From Paeniglutamicibacter sulfureus (GTDB taxonomy: Bacteria; Actinomycetota; Actinomycetes; Actinomycetales; Micrococcaceae): a DNA stretch of 64,000 nucleotides. The notes under the pieces were generated by a model that made no database searches, was not told the origin of the DNA, and saw only the letters and a list, made by a program, of their open reading frames with translations. Position 1 is the first letter of the stretch; each line of letters opens with the position of its first letter. Below, piece after piece: positions 45,097 to 54,601 of this stretch. A program made the translations under genes and the position numbers. The stretch lies in assembly GCF_030512175.1 (NCBI RefSeq), contig NZ_JAULBL010000001.1, positions 186,001-250,000 on the forward strand, in the 5' to 3' direction.

Positions 45097-46218
45097 TTAG
45101 CGTGAGTGCGTGTGAGGACCCTGATCGAGCAGTTCCTCGAGACGGACAAGGAATGCGGTGGTTTCGTCCTCGGTGCCCGCGGTGACCCGAAGGTGGCCGG
45201 GAATCCCGACATCCCTGATGATCACTCCGGCCTCCAGCAGGCCCTCCCAGATGGCCTTGGTGTCCTTGACTCCCCCGAAGAACACGAAGTTCGAATCGCT
45301 GGAGGCAGGGCGCAGCCCCATGCGCGTGAGCTCGTTGACGATCCGGTCCCGCTGGACCTTGATGGCCTCGACGTTGGCCAGCAGGATGTCGGAGTGTTTC
45401 AACGCCGCATTCGCGGTCGCCTGGGTGACCGCGGAAAGGTGGTACGGCAGGCGCACCAGGCGGATCGCGTCGGTGACCTCCGGGGCCGCGGCAAGGTAGC
45501 CGAGGCGTGCTCCGGCCAAGGCGAAGGCCTTGGACATGGTGCGCGAGACAATGAGCCGCTCGCGATCGGGCAGCAGGGACAACGCCGAAGGCGTCCCGGT
45601 GTGGGCAAACTCCGCGTAGGCCTCGTCAACGATCACGATGGCGTTGCTGGCCCGGCCGGCTTCGTAGACGGCTTCGACGACGTCGAGTCCCAACGCGGTA
45701 CCGGTGGGATTGTTGGGCGAACACAGGATGACAATGTTCGGCGCGGCCTCACGAACCTGTGCCGCCGCATCCTCCGCCGAAAGTCCATAGTCCTCGGAAC
45801 GGATTCCCGCAACGTAGGTGGTGTCGGTCCCGGCTGCCAGCAGCGGATACATGGAGTAGGTGGGAGGGAAACTCAGGACGGTGCGGCCCGGCCCGCCGAA
45901 GGCCTGCAGGATTTGCTGGAGCACTTCGTTGGATCCGTTGGCTGCCCAGATGTTGTCCGCTTCGAGCCCGTGGCCCAGGAACGCGGCAAGACGTTCACGC
46001 AATTCGGTGAATTCACGGTCGGGATAACGGTTCAATCCCACGGCGGCCGCGGAGACTTCTTCGACAATGGCGCGATGCACTTCCGCGGGTAGCGGGTGGG
46101 TGTTTTCATTGACGTTCAACTGAATCGGTACGTCAATTTGGGGAGCACCGTAGGGTTCGAGACCTTGAAGATTTTCTCGCAGGGGCAGATTTGCCAGGCG
46201 ATTTAGCCGTTCATTCAC
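45097..46218 (-). CDS. hisC: histidinol-phosphate aminotransferase
   Basis: PLP-dependent class II aminotransferase, 373 residues. VNENTHPLP near residue 36 and the PLP lysine in SRTMSKAFALAGARLGYL near residue 235 are intact, as is the arginine near HLRVTAGTEDET at the end. It is the first gene of this histidine operon; the gap of about 110 bases to hisB holds no gene. hisD is absent here. Confidence 0.93.
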   Translation of the reverse strand: MNERLNRLANLPLRENLQGLEPYGAPQIDVPIQLNVNENTHPLPAEVHRAIVEEVSAAAVGLNRYPDREFTELRERLAAFLGHGLEADNIWAANGSNEVLQQILQAFGGPGRTVLSFPPTYSMYPLLAAGTDTTYVAGIRSEDYGLSAEDAAAQVREAAPNIVILCSPNNPTGTALGLDVVEAVYEAGRASNAIVIVDEAYAEFAHTGTPSALSLLPDRERLIVSRTMSKAFALAGARLGYLAAAPEVTDAIRLVRLPYHLSAVTQATANAALKHSDILLANVEAIKVQRDRIVNELTRMGLRPASSDSNFVFFGGVKDTKAIWEGLLEAGVIIRDVGIPGHLRVTAGTEDETTAFLVRLEELLDQGPHTHSR

Positions 46219-46330
46219 GGGCCAAGTCTACGGCGGTGGCAGGTGGGGCCAAGAATCTTCGCCGGTGCAGAGGGTAATAATCGGTTCGCAATGCCTTGTA
46301 TCGGCGCCCGCGGGAGCGCCGGTGCGGGGG

Positions 46331-46717
46331 CTAGCTTCCGGTGGGAACGAAGAGTTCGGCACCGGGGTGCAGCACCGAGCTGTTGAGGTTGTTGAGGTCG
46401 CCGATCTGTTGAACCGCATCGCGGGGCTCGAGCTGCGGAGCGAACTCGCGGGCAATCCCCCACAGCGTGTCCCCTTCGATGACGGTGACGCTGACCGCGT
46501 CAACGCCCAGGGGCACTTCCGCCGATGCGTTGGCCGGGGAAAGGAACAGGCCCAGGAGCATCAGTGCTGCGGCACTCACCACGAAGATGGGCAGTCCGAT
46601 CAGCACGAACTTTCCGCGACGGGTGAGCCGCAGGGGTGCCAGCGTCGGCTGGGATTCGGGCAGGTAGTCGTTGGATGTTACAAGGTGGAGCGGGGCCGAG
46701 AAAGCAGTGTTTGCCAT
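46331..46717 (-). CDS. LysM-domain membrane protein, probable SOS-induced division suppressor
   Basis: A 128-residue protein with a membrane helix at about residues 37-60 (FVLIGLPIFVVSAAALMLLG) and an outside LysM domain at 75-126 (VTVIEGDTLWGIAREFAP, LHPGAELFVPTG). It starts ATG 46717, behind GAGGAAAGG. Its place, divergent from lexA over a shared SOS box, matches DivS of Corynebacterium and ChiZ/Rv2719c of Mycobacterium, which delay division after DNA damage. That function is inferred from position and domain only. Confidence 0.8.
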   Translation of the reverse strand: MANTAFSAPLHLVTSNDYLPESQPTLAPLRLTRRGKFVLIGLPIFVVSAAALMLLGLFLSPANASAEVPLGVDAVSVTVIEGDTLWGIAREFAPQLEPRDAVQQIGDLNNLNSSVLHPGAELFVPTGS

Positions 46718-46804
46718 GTCTTTGCCTTTCCTCTGAATTCACGTGGCCGACCGGGACCCTGGGGCGCCTAGTCGAACACGTGACGATTATTCGAACGCAT
46801 CTTT

Positions 46805-46818
46805 CGAACATGTGTTCG
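46805..46818. promoter_or_regulatory. LexA-binding SOS box
   Basis: CGAACATGTGTTCG fits the actinobacterial SOS box CGAAC-N4-GTTCG exactly. It lies between the LysM gene and lexA. A nearby CGAACACG half-site (46773) and the 10-base palindrome TGTTCGAACA (46867-46876) may add weaker sites. Confidence 0.85.
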
Positions 46819-47005
46819 TAGTGCGTATCTTATTTCTAGCACTTTTCGACGACACGTGTCCAGATCTGTTCGAACAAATCTTTGAAAGCAGTGACTTTGT
46901 CTACTAGGATGTTGGTTGTGAAGCGATGTATTTACTACATCAACCCACACCGACAATTTGCGGCACGCGCGGGCAACCGGCGACGATCGGGATGAGGCAT
47001 TGACA

Positions 47006-47725
47006 ATGACGACCGAACAACGAACCCCTCGACGCGACGCGAAGAGCCTGACCATTCGCCAGAAGAAGGTCCTGGAGACCATCCAGCGCTCCGTGAGCAG
47101 CAACGGCTACCCGCCGTCGATGCGTGAAATCGGGGACGCCGTGGGACTTGCCAGCCTCTCGAGCGTGACCCACCAGCTCAGCCAGCTCGAGAAACTTGGC
47201 TACATCAGGCGCGATCCGCGCCGCCCGCGCGCCATGGAGATCCTGCTGCCGTTGCAGCTCAAGAGCGAGGCAAAGCTCGAGGTGGTGGAGGGCCAGTCGG
47301 ATCTCAGGGCAGCCAACGGCATGAACGTCTCGGAACTGACAACCTCCGCGGACACCGCCATGGTCCCCCTGGTGGGGCGCATTGCCGCCGGCGGACCGAT
47401 CCTGGCCGACCAGGCGATCGAGGACGTTTTCGCCTTGCCGCGCCAGCTGGTGGGGCATGGCGAGCTCTTCATGCTCAAGGTCAGCGGCGACTCCATGATC
47501 GATGCCGCCATCTGCGACGGCGACTGGGTTGTCGTGAGGCGCCAGCCGACGGCGAACAACGGCGACATCGTCGCCGCGTTGCTCGAGGACGAAGCCACGG
47601 TGAAGACCTTCCGCCAGCGCGATGGCCACACCTGGCTTTTGCCGCAGAACTCCCGATACGAACCGATCCTTGGTGACGCCGCAACCGTCATGGGCAAGGT
47701 CGTATCGGTCATGCGCTCCGTCTAG
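47006..47725 (+). CDS. lexA: SOS repressor LexA
   Basis: Self-cleaving repressor of DNA-damage genes. From ATG 47006 (GAGG eight bases ahead) it has 239 residues. The N-terminal winged helix ([36 protein letters not shown]) binds SOS boxes. The cleavage bond is in [14 protein letters not shown] (Ala-Gly), the serine nucleophile in [12 protein letters not shown] near residue 157, and the lysine in DEATVKTF. The open frame continues upstream to 46958 without a ribosome-binding site. Confidence 0.96.
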   Translation: MTTEQRTPRRDAKSLTIRQKKVLETIQRSVSSNGYPPSMREIGDAVGLASLSSVTHQLSQLEKLGYIRRDPRRPRAMEILLPLQLKSEAKLEVVEGQSDLRAANGMNVSELTTSADTAMVPLVGRIAAGGPILADQAIEDVFALPRQLVGHGELFMLKVSGDSMIDAAICDGDWVVVRRQPTANNGDIVAALLEDEATVKTFRQRDGHTWLLPQNSRYEPILGDAATVMGKVVSVMRSV

Positions 47726-47752
47726 GTCCGCAGCCACAACTCATCCCGCAAC

Positions 47753-47788
47753 ACAGCGAGGGCCGATCATCGGATCGGCCCTCGCTGT
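47753..47788. terminator. bidirectional hairpin between lexA and the helicase gene
   Basis: ACAGCGAGGGCCGATC (47753-47768) with its exact complement (47773-47788), loop ATCG, then TGTTTG. It separates the convergent lexA and helicase genes. Confidence 0.8.
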
Positions 47789-47842
47789 TGTTTGCGCACC
47801 CTGCACATCTCCCGCGACCGGGATGCCCTCAAGGCAACGTGC

Positions 47843-49849
47843 TCAGCCTTCGCTGAGCCTTTCGAGCGCGGAAATGACGGTGGCCTTGTTCGGTGTTGCC
47901 CACAGCGGTGGCAGGGATGCCCGCAGGAACGTTCCGTAGCGTTCGGTGGCCAGGCGCGAATCGAGCACCGCGACCACGCCCTTGTCGTTGACCGAGCGGA
48001 TCAGGCGGCCCGCACCCTGTGCCAGACGCACCGCCGCATGGCTTGCGGCCACGGCCATGAAACCGTTTCCGCCGTGCTTGGCGACATCGCGGCTGCGTGC
48101 CGAGGAGAGCGGATCATCCGGGCGCGGGAACGGGATCTTGTCGATGATGACCAAGCGGCAGGCGTTGCCCGGCACATCGACGCCCTGCCACAGCGTCATC
48201 GTCCCAAAGAGGCAGGTATCGGGCTCAGCCGAGAACTGGTCGACCAGCGCCTTCATGCTGGACTCGCCCTGGCACAGGATGGGGATGTCCAGGCGTGCGC
48301 GCAGGATCTCCGCAGCGTCCTCGGCCGCGCGGCGGGAGGTAAACAGCGCCAGCGCCCCGCCGTTGGAGGCCTTGATGAGATCCTCGATCTCTGCAAGCGT
48401 CTCCTGGGACATTTGGCGCCCGGGCTTGGGCAGGTGCTTGGCAACGTAGAGGATGCCCTGCTTGGGATAGTCGAAGGGACTGCCGACGTCGACGCCGTTC
48501 CAGGTCGGCGCCCCGTCCCCCACGAGCCCCAGGGATCCTGCCACCGGTTCAAACGCCGCACCGATGGCCAGGGTTGCGCTCGTGAGGATGACGGTCCGGC
48601 CGTCGAAGAGGCCTTCCCTGAGTTTTCCCGCCACCGAGAGCGGTGCAACCATCAAGGTCGGCTGGCTTGACTCGTCCGGTTGGACATAGCCCTCCCCGGG
48701 GCTGAAGTGGCCGGGCCGAGAGGCCCAGATCACTTCGCGCTCCTCGGTCATTTCAAGCATCTTGGTGCATTGCTCCACCAGGTACATGACCTGGGAACGG
48801 GCCATCTGGCGTCCCCCGTCCGCAGGGGCGTTGGCCTCGGGCTTGGAGTCGGAGAGCACCACGCGTGCGGCTTCGGCGATCTGGTTGATCGCGGCTTCCT
48901 GGTCCTCGTTCAGGCCGCGGGCCATGAGCCCGGTGGGCACTCCTTCCAGCGCACGCTGCAGGGCCTTGGCGCCCTGGTTCAGCGCGTCCACGCTCACCGA
49001 GCAGTGCTTGCGGGCAGCCGAAGCGGCGGTCTGGACCATGTTGACCGACAGCGGCCGCGTCACCGAGCTGGTCACCCGGTCCTGCAGCTCGTGGGCCTCG
49101 TCAATGATGACGGTGTCGAAGTCGGGCAGCACGGCCAGGCCTTCGAAGGCCGAGACGGCCAGCATGGCGTGGTTGGTGATCACCACGTCGGCGTCGGCCG
49201 CGCGGGCGCGTGCCAGTTCGCTGAAACATTCGGCGGCCATGGGGCACTTTTGCGCGCCCAGGCAGTCCATCGCGCTGACCGAAACCTGGCGCCAGGCCTT
49301 GTCGCTGACCCCCGGGGTCAGGTCGTCGCGGTCACCGCTGTCGGTTCGTTCGGCCCACTGCCGCAGGCGCACCACTTCCTGGCCCAGGGCAGAGCCGGGG
49401 CCCTCGGAGGAACCACCGAGAACGGGGGTGCCGGATTCCATGGAAAACAGGGCGCCCTCGTCGTCGTCCGGGTATCCGCCGCTGAGCTTGTACTGGCACA
49501 CGTAGTTGGAGCGGCCCTTGACCAAGGCCACTTCCATCTCGCGTGGCAGTTTGTCCTTCAGGGACGACAACAGGCGCGGCACATCGCGCCCGACGATCTG
49601 CGCCTGCAGCGCGAGGGTCGCGGTGGAAATCACCACAGGTTTTTCGGATCCCAGCGCGTGCGCCAGCGCCGGAACCAGATAGGCCATGGACTTGCCGGTT
49701 CCGGTTCCCGCCTGCACCAGCAGGTGTTCACCGGTTTCCATGGCGCGCACGACCTGGCGTGTCATCTCGTGCTGGCCCGGACGGCTTTGCCCGCCCATGC
49801 TGGACACTGCTTCGTCCAACAGGGCGATGACCTCTGATTCCTCAGCCAT
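47843..49849 (-). CDS. DinG-type ATP-dependent DNA helicase
   Basis: A superfamily 2 helicase of 668 residues, XPD/DinG-like. Walker A is QAGTGTGKSMAYL near residue 48, the DEAH box is VIIDEAHELQD near residue 248, and a late motif VRLAQGAGRLIRS contains the arginine finger region near 620. Four cysteines around MDCLGAQKCPMAAECF could bind an iron-sulfur cluster, as in DinG. It likely unwinds R- and D-loops in repair. Its start overlaps the hflX stop by eight bases. Its placement beside lexA suits an SOS role, but no SOS box is seen in front of it. Confidence 0.88.
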   Translation of the reverse strand: MAEESEVIALLDEAVSSMGGQSRPGQHEMTRQVVRAMETGEHLLVQAGTGTGKSMAYLVPALAHALGSEKPVVISTATLALQAQIVGRDVPRLLSSLKDKLPREMEVALVKGRSNYVCQYKLSGGYPDDDEGALFSMESGTPVLGGSSEGPGSALGQEVVRLRQWAERTDSGDRDDLTPGVSDKAWRQVSVSAMDCLGAQKCPMAAECFSELARARAADADVVITNHAMLAVSAFEGLAVLPDFDTVIIDEAHELQDRVTSSVTRPLSVNMVQTAASAARKHCSVSVDALNQGAKALQRALEGVPTGLMARGLNEDQEAAINQIAEAARVVLSDSKPEANAPADGGRQMARSQVMYLVEQCTKMLEMTEEREVIWASRPGHFSPGEGYVQPDESSQPTLMVAPLSVAGKLREGLFDGRTVILTSATLAIGAAFEPVAGSLGLVGDGAPTWNGVDVGSPFDYPKQGILYVAKHLPKPGRQMSQETLAEIEDLIKASNGGALALFTSRRAAEDAAEILRARLDIPILCQGESSMKALVDQFSAEPDTCLFGTMTLWQGVDVPGNACRLVIIDKIPFPRPDDPLSSARSRDVAKHGGNGFMAVAASHAAVRLAQGAGRLIRSVNDKGVVAVLDSRLATERYGTFLRASLPPLWATPNKATVISALERLSEG

Positions 49850-51518
49850 GAATACTAAATTGCTCCACTTCTGCGGCCATGCTTTCGCGGACCTTGACCA
49901 TCATGCGGGTTCCCGTTTCGGTGTGTTCGACGGCCAGGATCTCGGCCTCGGCGCCGTGGAGCTTGTTGACCACGTCGCCTCGATCATAGGGAATCATCAA
50001 TTCTAGTTGGACATTGGGCCTCGGGATTGCGGCGCTGATCCGGGCCTGCAATTCGTCGATGCCTTCGCCGGTGCGCGCCGAGACGATGACGTGGTTCGGC
50101 TCTCGCTGGCGCAGGCGCTCGACGACGAACGGGTCGGCGACATCCGCCTTGTTCAGGACAATGATCTCCGGGATGTTGCGCGCGTCGACGTCGTTGAGCA
50201 CCTCGCGCACGGCCTGGATCTGGCCTTCCGGGTCCGGGTGCGACGCATCCACGACGTGCAGGATCAAATCGGCATCGGCCACTTCCTCCAAGGTGGAGCG
50301 GAAGGCCTCGATCAGCTGGGTGGGCAGCGACTTCACGAAGCCGACGGTGTCAGCGAGCGTATAGGTCAGCCCGTCGCTGGTTTCGGCCTGGCGGACCGTG
50401 GGATCCAGCGTTGCGAACAGGGCGTTTTCGACCAGTGCCCCGGCATCCGTGAGCCGGTTGAGCAACGAGGACTTGCCGGCATTGGTGTACCCGGCAATGG
50501 CCACCGACGGCACCGCATTGCGCTTGCGGTTCGCGCGCTTGGACTCGCGGGCCGGGAGCATTCCCTTGATCTCCTTGCGGAGCTTTGCCATGCGGTCGCG
50601 AATGCGCCGGCGGTCCAGTTCGATCTTGGTTTCACCCGGGCCGCGGGATCCGATTCCGCCGCCTGCAGCACCCACGCGGCCACCGGCCTGGCGGGACATC
50701 GAGTCGCCCCAGCCGCGCAGGCGCGGCAGGAGGTACTCGAGCTGGGCGAGTTCGACCTGGGCGCGGCCCTCATGGCTTTTGGCATGCTGGGCAAAGATGT
50801 CCAGGATCAAGGCGGTGCGGTCAATGACCTTGACCTTGACGACGTCTTCCAGGGCACGGCGCTGCGACGGGGCGAGTTCGGTGTCGATGATGACGGTGTC
50901 GGCACCGGTGGCCGCCACGATTTCGCGCAATTCCAAGGCCTTGCCCGATCCCAGGTACGTGCCGGGATCCGGCTTTGCACGGCGCTGCACCATTCCGTCG
51001 AGTACTTCCGAACCCGCGGTCTCGGCCAGTGCCGCCAACTCGCGCAGCGAGTTTTCCGCATCCTGGGCGGTCCCCTCGTTCCAAATGCCGGCCAGCACGA
51101 CGCGCTCGAGGCGCAGCTGGCGGTATTCGACCTCGGTGACGTCCTCGAGTTCGGTTGAAAGGCTGGCGCCGCGCCTCAGGGCTCGGCGTTCGGCCAACTC
51201 CTGCTGGTCGCCGTCGGAGGAGGAATGCTCGCCGGTGAGCTTGCTCAGGGCCTGGGCCCGTCCGGAGAGCACGCCCTCGTCTTCGGGTGCGCCGAAGTGG
51301 CTGCTCTTGCTGGCCGCGGCCTTGTCGCTGGCGAGGATCCGTTCGATGGCGGCTTGGAGCTTGGCCTCGTCCATCTCGTTGTCCTGCGGGCCGGAAGTTT
51401 GTGGATTGGTCATGTTCCCCTTAGTTTGCTGTATTCCAGAATAGTGCCCCGCACCCACAGAAGCGGCGTTGTGCGTGGATTGGTTGCTCGGATGTCCGGG
51501 TTCGGTGAATGGATGCAT
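49842..51518 (-). CDS. hflX: ribosome-associated GTPase HflX
   Basis: Splits or rescues stalled 70S ribosomes. From ATG 51518, six bases after AAGGAG, it has 558 residues; an in-frame ATG at 51413 with a closer G-run would shorten it by 35. The HflX N-domain (VERVVLAGIWNEGTAQD is typical of this group) and coiled coil (RRRIRDRMAKLRKEIKGM) precede the G domain: G1 GYTNAGKSSLLNRL near 345, G3 DTVGFVKSLP, G4 NKADVADP. First gene in a pair with the helicase. Confidence 0.93.
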   Translation of the reverse strand: MHPFTEPGHPSNQSTHNAASVGAGHYSGIQQTKGNMTNPQTSGPQDNEMDEAKLQAAIERILASDKAAASKSSHFGAPEDEGVLSGRAQALSKLTGEHSSSDGDQQELAERRALRRGASLSTELEDVTEVEYRQLRLERVVLAGIWNEGTAQDAENSLRELAALAETAGSEVLDGMVQRRAKPDPGTYLGSGKALELREIVAATGADTVIIDTELAPSQRRALEDVVKVKVIDRTALILDIFAQHAKSHEGRAQVELAQLEYLLPRLRGWGDSMSRQAGGRVGAAGGGIGSRGPGETKIELDRRRIRDRMAKLRKEIKGMLPARESKRANRKRNAVPSVAIAGYTNAGKSSLLNRLTDAGALVENALFATLDPTVRQAETSDGLTYTLADTVGFVKSLPTQLIEAFRSTLEEVADADLILHVVDASHPDPEGQIQAVREVLNDVDARNIPEIIVLNKADVADPFVVERLRQREPNHVIVSARTGEGIDELQARISAAIPRPNVQLELMIPYDRGDVVNKLHGAEAEILAVEHTETGTRMMVKVRESMAAEVEQFSIHG

Positions 51519-51992
51519 GGTTTGCTCCTTGGGCTGGATGCCGCGCGCGGGTCGGCAAGCGCCGAATTTGGTGTCAGTGTTAGTGTCAGTGGCACGATCG
51601 AGTCGGAGTCTCGCTCGTGCTGGGAATGGCGATTGCGTGGGGCCGGCGCCTGCCTACGCGGCGGGCGCCATGTCGATCACGAAAAGTGATGCGCCCTCGC
51701 GCGAACCTGATATTGGAAACGTTGTGGTTTCGAAGGTTCGCCTCGGCGGAATGACTTTTCGGCGCGACAGCCAATCGCCCTCAGGGGGCCGCCTTCCAGC
51801 CAATGAGCCTGCAGCTCTAGTGGGGGAAGGTCCCGGGGTCGATGGTGTGCTTGATGCGTCTTACAGGAAAGTCATAGGGAAAACTCTATCACTTGCCCCG
51901 GCTTGGCGCATTGAGGCATCTCACATACTTCCAGCGCCCGAATTCGTGCCTCGGGTTTGGGTTTGCCGCCCCCGGGCGGTTAACCTGCCAAG
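51519..51992. other. intergenic region upstream of hflX and the RsmC-like gene
   Basis: About 470 bases without a convincing gene on either strand. It contains a direct repeat TGTCAGTG (51572-51579 and 51584-51591). A TAACCT hexamer at 51981-51986 lies seven bases before the plus-strand gene start. Confidence 0.45.
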
Positions 51993-52610
51993 ATGAGCCC
52001 GGAACATTATTTCAGCGCCCAGCCTTCCACCCCAGAGAAGCGGCGCCACATCAGCGTCGAGTTGCGCGGCGCCGTGCACAAGGTGCAAACCTCCGGCGGC
52101 ATCTTCAGCCCGGACAGGATCGACAAGGGAACTGCCATTCTCCTGGACGGCGTTCCCGATCCCTCGGTCAGCGGAAACCTCCTGGACATCGGCTGCGGCT
52201 GGGGACCGATTGCGCTCTCGATGGCCATGGCCTCCCCGGAGGCGATGGTGTACGGGGTTGATGTGAACGAGCGAAGCCTCGGCCTGACCCGTGACAATGC
52301 CGCAGCCCTGGGATTGAAAAACGTGGTCGTGGCGCTTCCCGAAGCAATCGATCCGGAGCTGACATTCGACACGATGTGGTCGAATCCTCCGATCCGCATC
52401 GGCAAAGAGGCCCTGCACGAGCTTTTGCTGCTGTGGCTTCCGCGACTGGCCCCGGGCGGGATCGCCTGGCTGGTGGTCCAGAAGAACCTGGGTGCCGATT
52501 CCCTGCAGAAGTGGCTGGGCACTGTCCTGCCCCAGGACTGGGACATCGAGCGGGTCTCGACGGACAAGGCCTTCCGCATTCTGCGCGTGGCGCGCCCCGA
52601 GGCCTCCTAG
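51993..52610 (+). CDS. RsmC-like class I SAM methyltransferase
   Basis: A 205-residue methyltransferase of the methyltransferase-small domain. SAM motif I is LLDIGCGWGPIALSMA near residue 63; the target-binding motif is SNPPIRIGK near residue 132, the NPP type seen in RsmC/RlmG N2-guanine enzymes. It may modify 16S rRNA. TAACCT seven bases ahead of the ATG and the lack of a ribosome-binding site suggest a leaderless transcript. Confidence 0.88.
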   Translation: MSPEHYFSAQPSTPEKRRHISVELRGAVHKVQTSGGIFSPDRIDKGTAILLDGVPDPSVSGNLLDIGCGWGPIALSMAMASPEAMVYGVDVNERSLGLTRDNAAALGLKNVVVALPEAIDPELTFDTMWSNPPIRIGKEALHELLLLWLPRLAPGGIAWLVVQKNLGADSLQKWLGTVLPQDWDIERVSTDKAFRILRVARPEAS

Positions 52611-52623
52611 CCCTCTTTACGCC

Positions 52624-52658
52624 AATGGCCGGATTCCCCTTGCGGGAATCCGGCCATT
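52624..52658. terminator. bidirectional hairpin between convergent genes
   Basis: AATGGCCGGATTCCC (52624-52638) with its exact complement (52644-52658), loop CTTGC. It lies six bases past the dapF stop and fourteen past the methyltransferase stop. Confidence 0.8.
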
Positions 52659-52664
52659 GCTGTC

Positions 52665-53621
52665 TCAGATCTCGGTGATTCGGCCGCGGGAGACCAGGAC
52701 TGCGGGCCCGCTGAGCACCACGTGTTCGCGTCCCGTGGCTCCCTGGGTGAAATCGATGCCAACCTCGCCGCCGGGCACCTGGACCTTCCAGTTTCGGGTG
52801 TCCTGGGCCTGGGCCCAGTGGCGGGTGGCAGCGGCGGCGGCGCAGGCCCCGGTGCCGCACGACAGGGTCTCCCCCACGCCGCGTTCGTGCACGCGCATGC
52901 GCAAGGACCCGACACCGTCTTGGACCACCGGGTCTGCGGCAACGACGTATTCGACGTTGGTGCCGTGCGGGGGCAGCGGCTGCACCTCGGGGATCGCAAA
53001 GAGCTCCAGGTTTTCCAGTTCGCCTTCGTTGGCCAGTGCCACGACGGTGTGGGGGTTGCCCATGGAAATGCTCAGGGCACCGCGGGCATTGCCCAGTCCG
53101 GCGGTGGAAACCTTCGAATCCAGCCCGTTTTGCATGGCTGCCTGCTCGAAGATGAACTCCCAGGGACCCATGTCCACGGCATATCCGTCCTCAAGGCGGG
53201 TCACCAGCTTCACACCGGCCCGCGTCCCAATGGCCAGCTGCTCCCCCACCGGAAGCTCCACCAGCTTTTCGCTCAGCAGGAAATGGACGAACACGCGCAC
53301 GCCATTGCCGCACATCTCCGACACGGAGCCGTCGCCGTTGCGGTAGTCCATGAACCAATAGGCCTGGGGGCTCGTTTCCAGGACTTCCCTGCCCTCCGCC
53401 AGCGAGCTGGAGGGAACCGCGCGGATCAAGCCGTCGGCGCCAATGCCGCGGTGCCTGTCACAAAGCGCGGCAACCTGTTCGGCCTCGAGCCGGTGTTCAT
53501 CCGCCGGGTCGGAAATGAGGACGAAATCGTTTCCGGTTCCGTGTCCCTTGGCATAGCTCAGGCCACCCACGATGGACTGCAGGGTTGGCGTGGTCGTCAT
53601 GGCGGGTTTGCTCGCACTCAT
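52665..53621 (-). CDS. dapF: diaminopimelate epimerase
   Basis: Turns LL- into meso-diaminopimelate for lysine and cell-wall synthesis. From ATG 53621 (GGAGG one base ahead, which is short) it has 318 residues; ATG 53600 is an alternative. The two catalytic cysteines are in SVSEMCGNGVRVF near residue 105 and ETLSCGTGACAAAA near 267, each with the conserved Gly-Asn or Gly-Thr neighbours. Probably in an operon with miaB-miaA, 67 bases downstream of miaA. Confidence 0.94.
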   Translation of the reverse strand: MSASKPAMTTTPTLQSIVGGLSYAKGHGTGNDFVLISDPADEHRLEAEQVAALCDRHRGIGADGLIRAVPSSSLAEGREVLETSPQAYWFMDYRNGDGSVSEMCGNGVRVFVHFLLSEKLVELPVGEQLAIGTRAGVKLVTRLEDGYAVDMGPWEFIFEQAAMQNGLDSKVSTAGLGNARGALSISMGNPHTVVALANEGELENLELFAIPEVQPLPPHGTNVEYVVAADPVVQDGVGSLRMRVHERGVGETLSCGTGACAAAAATRHWAQAQDTRNWKVQVPGGEVGIDFTQGATGREHVVLSGPAVLVSRGRITEI

Positions 53622-53688
53622 GCCTCCAAGGATACGGGGATCCAGGCCGCGGCACCTATTTCCGGCCAGCCCCCGCCAAGGCCCCGGA

Positions 53689-54597
53689 TCAGGGTTTCCG
53701 GATGGTCTCCAGGACCCTCGGCAGCATGTGGGGATCCGTCGGGTCAAACCAGTTCACCCGGTCATCGGCCCCGAACCAGGTGACCTGCCGGCGCGCAAAT
53801 TGGCGCGTGGCAATCACCGTCTTTTCCGTGGCTTCCTTCACCGACATGGTGCCGTCGAGCACCGCCAGGAACTGGGCATAGCCGATGGCCCGCGAGGCGG
53901 TCTTCCCGTCCCGAAGCCCCTGGGCATCAAGCCGGCGCACCTCCTCCAACAGACCGAGCTCGACCATCTTGCCCACCCGTGCCGCCAACCGATCGTGCAA
54001 CAGGGCACGGTCGAGGTTCAGTCCGACCTGGAGCGCAGGGACGTGGTACTGCCGCCGGGGCATGAAGGAGCTGAACGGCTTGCCGCTGATTTCGTGGACT
54101 TCCAGGGCCCGGATCAGTCGCCGGTCATCAAGGTTCCTGGCGGCTGACTCGGGATCGACTTCAGCCAGGCGTGCTGCCAACGGGGCAATGCCCGCCTGCG
54201 CCGCCTCGGCTTCCAGCCGCCGGCGAACGTCCGGGTCGGTCGGCGGGAAATCAATTTCGTCCAGGGCAGCACGCACATACAGGCCGGACCCGCCGACCAG
54301 GATGGGCACCAACCCGCGGGCGCGGATCTCGCCGAAGACCTGGCGTGCCTCGGCCTGGAAACGTGCCACGCTGGCCTCTTGGCGGACATCCATGATGTCG
54401 AGCAGGTGGTGCGGTACCCCGCCGCGTTCGGCCGGCGGAAGCTTGGCGGTGCCGATGTCCATCCCGCGGTAGAACTGCAGGGCATCGGCGTTGACTATTT
54501 CCCCGCCCAGTTCGTTGGCAAACGCGATCGCCAGATCGGACTTGCCCGTCCCGGTGGGGCCAACGACCGCCAGGACCGGCAGTTGCTCGGAGGCCAT
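53689..54597 (-). CDS. miaA: tRNA dimethylallyltransferase
   Basis: Adds dimethylallyl to adenosine 37 of tRNAs reading U-starting codons. The 302 residues show the P-loop [19 protein letters not shown], then the conserved [17 protein letters not shown] and [18 protein letters not shown]. Both catalytic residues, the aspartate in NADALQ and threonine of the P-loop, are present. It starts four bases after the miaB stop. Confidence 0.95.
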   Translation of the reverse strand: MASEQLPVLAVVGPTGTGKSDLAIAFANELGGEIVNADALQFYRGMDIGTAKLPPAERGGVPHHLLDIMDVRQEASVARFQAEARQVFGEIRARGLVPILVGGSGLYVRAALDEIDFPPTDPDVRRRLEAEAAQAGIAPLAARLAEVDPESAARNLDDRRLIRALEVHEISGKPFSSFMPRRQYHVPALQVGLNLDRALLHDRLAARVGKMVELGLLEEVRRLDAQGLRDGKTASRAIGYAQFLAVLDGTMSVKEATEKTVIATRQFARRQVTWFGADDRVNWFDPTDPHMLPRVLETIRKP

Positions 54598-54601
54598 GCC
54601 C

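Noticed and set aside
51469-51996. 175-codon plus-strand frame upstream of the RsmC-like gene
   Set aside because: No ribosome-binding site, irregular composition, and it overlaps the hflX start region; treated as non-coding.
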